Under the pieces are notes generated by a model that worked only from the letters and a program-made list of their open reading frames with translations, made no database searches and was not told the origin of the DNA. Positions 5,570-5,761 of a stretch of 5,761 bases of DNA are shown here, in pieces. Within the stretch, counting starts at the first letter, position 1. Each line of letters starts with the position of its first letter. Both the position numbers and the translations under genes were made by a program. Source of the stretch: Porticoccus sp. (lineage in GTDB: Bacteria; Pseudomonadota; Gammaproteobacteria; Pseudomonadales; Porticoccaceae); contig JALQUJ010000023.1 of NCBI GenBank assembly GCA_023263825.1, positions 1-5,761 of the forward strand. Direction: 5' to 3'.

Positions 5570-5761
5570 TTAAATCCAACTCTGGGGCTTAAGGTAAATA
5601 TCGTATAACTCTGCCTCAGCAGTACCAGGCTCTGGCTGCCAATCATACTCCCAGCGCACCAAGGGTGGCAGTGACATCAGAATAGATTCTGTACGACCAC
5701 CCGTTTGCAGCCCAAATAATGTGCCCCGATCATAGACCAGATTAAATTCAACATAACGGCC
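5570..5761 (-). CDS. hemF: Oxygen-dependent coproporphyrinogen III oxidase, C-terminal part (cut by window edge)
   Basis: The last 63 codons and the TAA stop of aerobic coproporphyrinogen oxidase, which oxidatively decarboxylates coproporphyrinogen III to protoporphyrinogen IX in heme synthesis. The visible sequence GRYVEFNLVYDRGTLFGLQTGGRTESILMSLPPLVRWEYDW is the highly conserved C-terminal block of the family. It is followed by PEPGTAEAELYDIYL and the typical short end KPQSWI. The family is usually about 300 residues, so roughly four fifths of the gene lies beyond the right edge. It is upstream of aroE on the same strand with a 62-base gap in which I see no convincing terminator or promoter, consistent with a hemF-aroE operon. 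Confidence 0.96.
   Translation of the reverse strand, partial: GRYVEFNLVYDRGTLFGLQTGGRTESILMSLPPLVRWEYDWQPEPGTAEAELYDIYLKPQSWI

Noticed and set aside
1..5761. A previously undescribed multi-gene system, such as defence, secretion or biosynthesis
   Set aside because: All recognised genes are housekeeping or common small families in a chromosomal arrangement. The only unknown gene is a single, probably frameshifted frame with no supporting neighbours.

Overview
The window looks like ordinary chromosome from a gammaproteobacterium with moderate GC content. The encoded CoxA, CoxB, HemF, AroE and YheV-type proteins all resemble, from memory, those of pseudomonads and related marine gammaproteobacteria. 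I cannot name the genus from sequence alone. I see no mobile element, CRISPR array, tRNA or rRNA, and no gene-free stretch longer than about 175 bases.

Layout. Bases 1-1397 (minus strand) hold the start of an aa3-type cytochrome c oxidase operon. coxB (subunit II with a C-terminal heme c domain) is transcribed first, followed 14 bases later by coxA, which runs off the left edge. A 172-base divergent region (1398-1569) separates coxB from a plus-strand DinF-type MATE efflux transporter (1570-2910). Next come two plus-strand reading frames of unknown function (2983-3279 and 3305-3640). These look like one gene of about 218 codons split by a one-base frameshift at a run of seven C. A small minus-strand zinc-ribbon protein of the YheV family (3678-3923) is divergent from a plus-strand gamma-class carbonic anhydrase homologue (4050-4595). 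The right end holds a minus-strand hemF-aroE pair: the last 63 codons of coproporphyrinogen III oxidase (5570-5761) and complete shikimate dehydrogenase (4689-5507). aroE ends in a hairpin that contains its own stop codon.

The genes are housekeeping functions: terminal respiration (coxB, coxA), heme synthesis (hemF), aromatic amino acid precursors (aroE), plus transport and small metal-binding proteins. HemF makes a heme precursor and the oxidase uses heme, but nothing here shows a functional coupling between the two loci. I did not find evidence for a new multi-gene system. The points most worth checking are the probable frameshift at the C7 tract, a short overlapping reading frame with a strong ribosome binding site in front of coxB, and the aroE stop-codon terminator.
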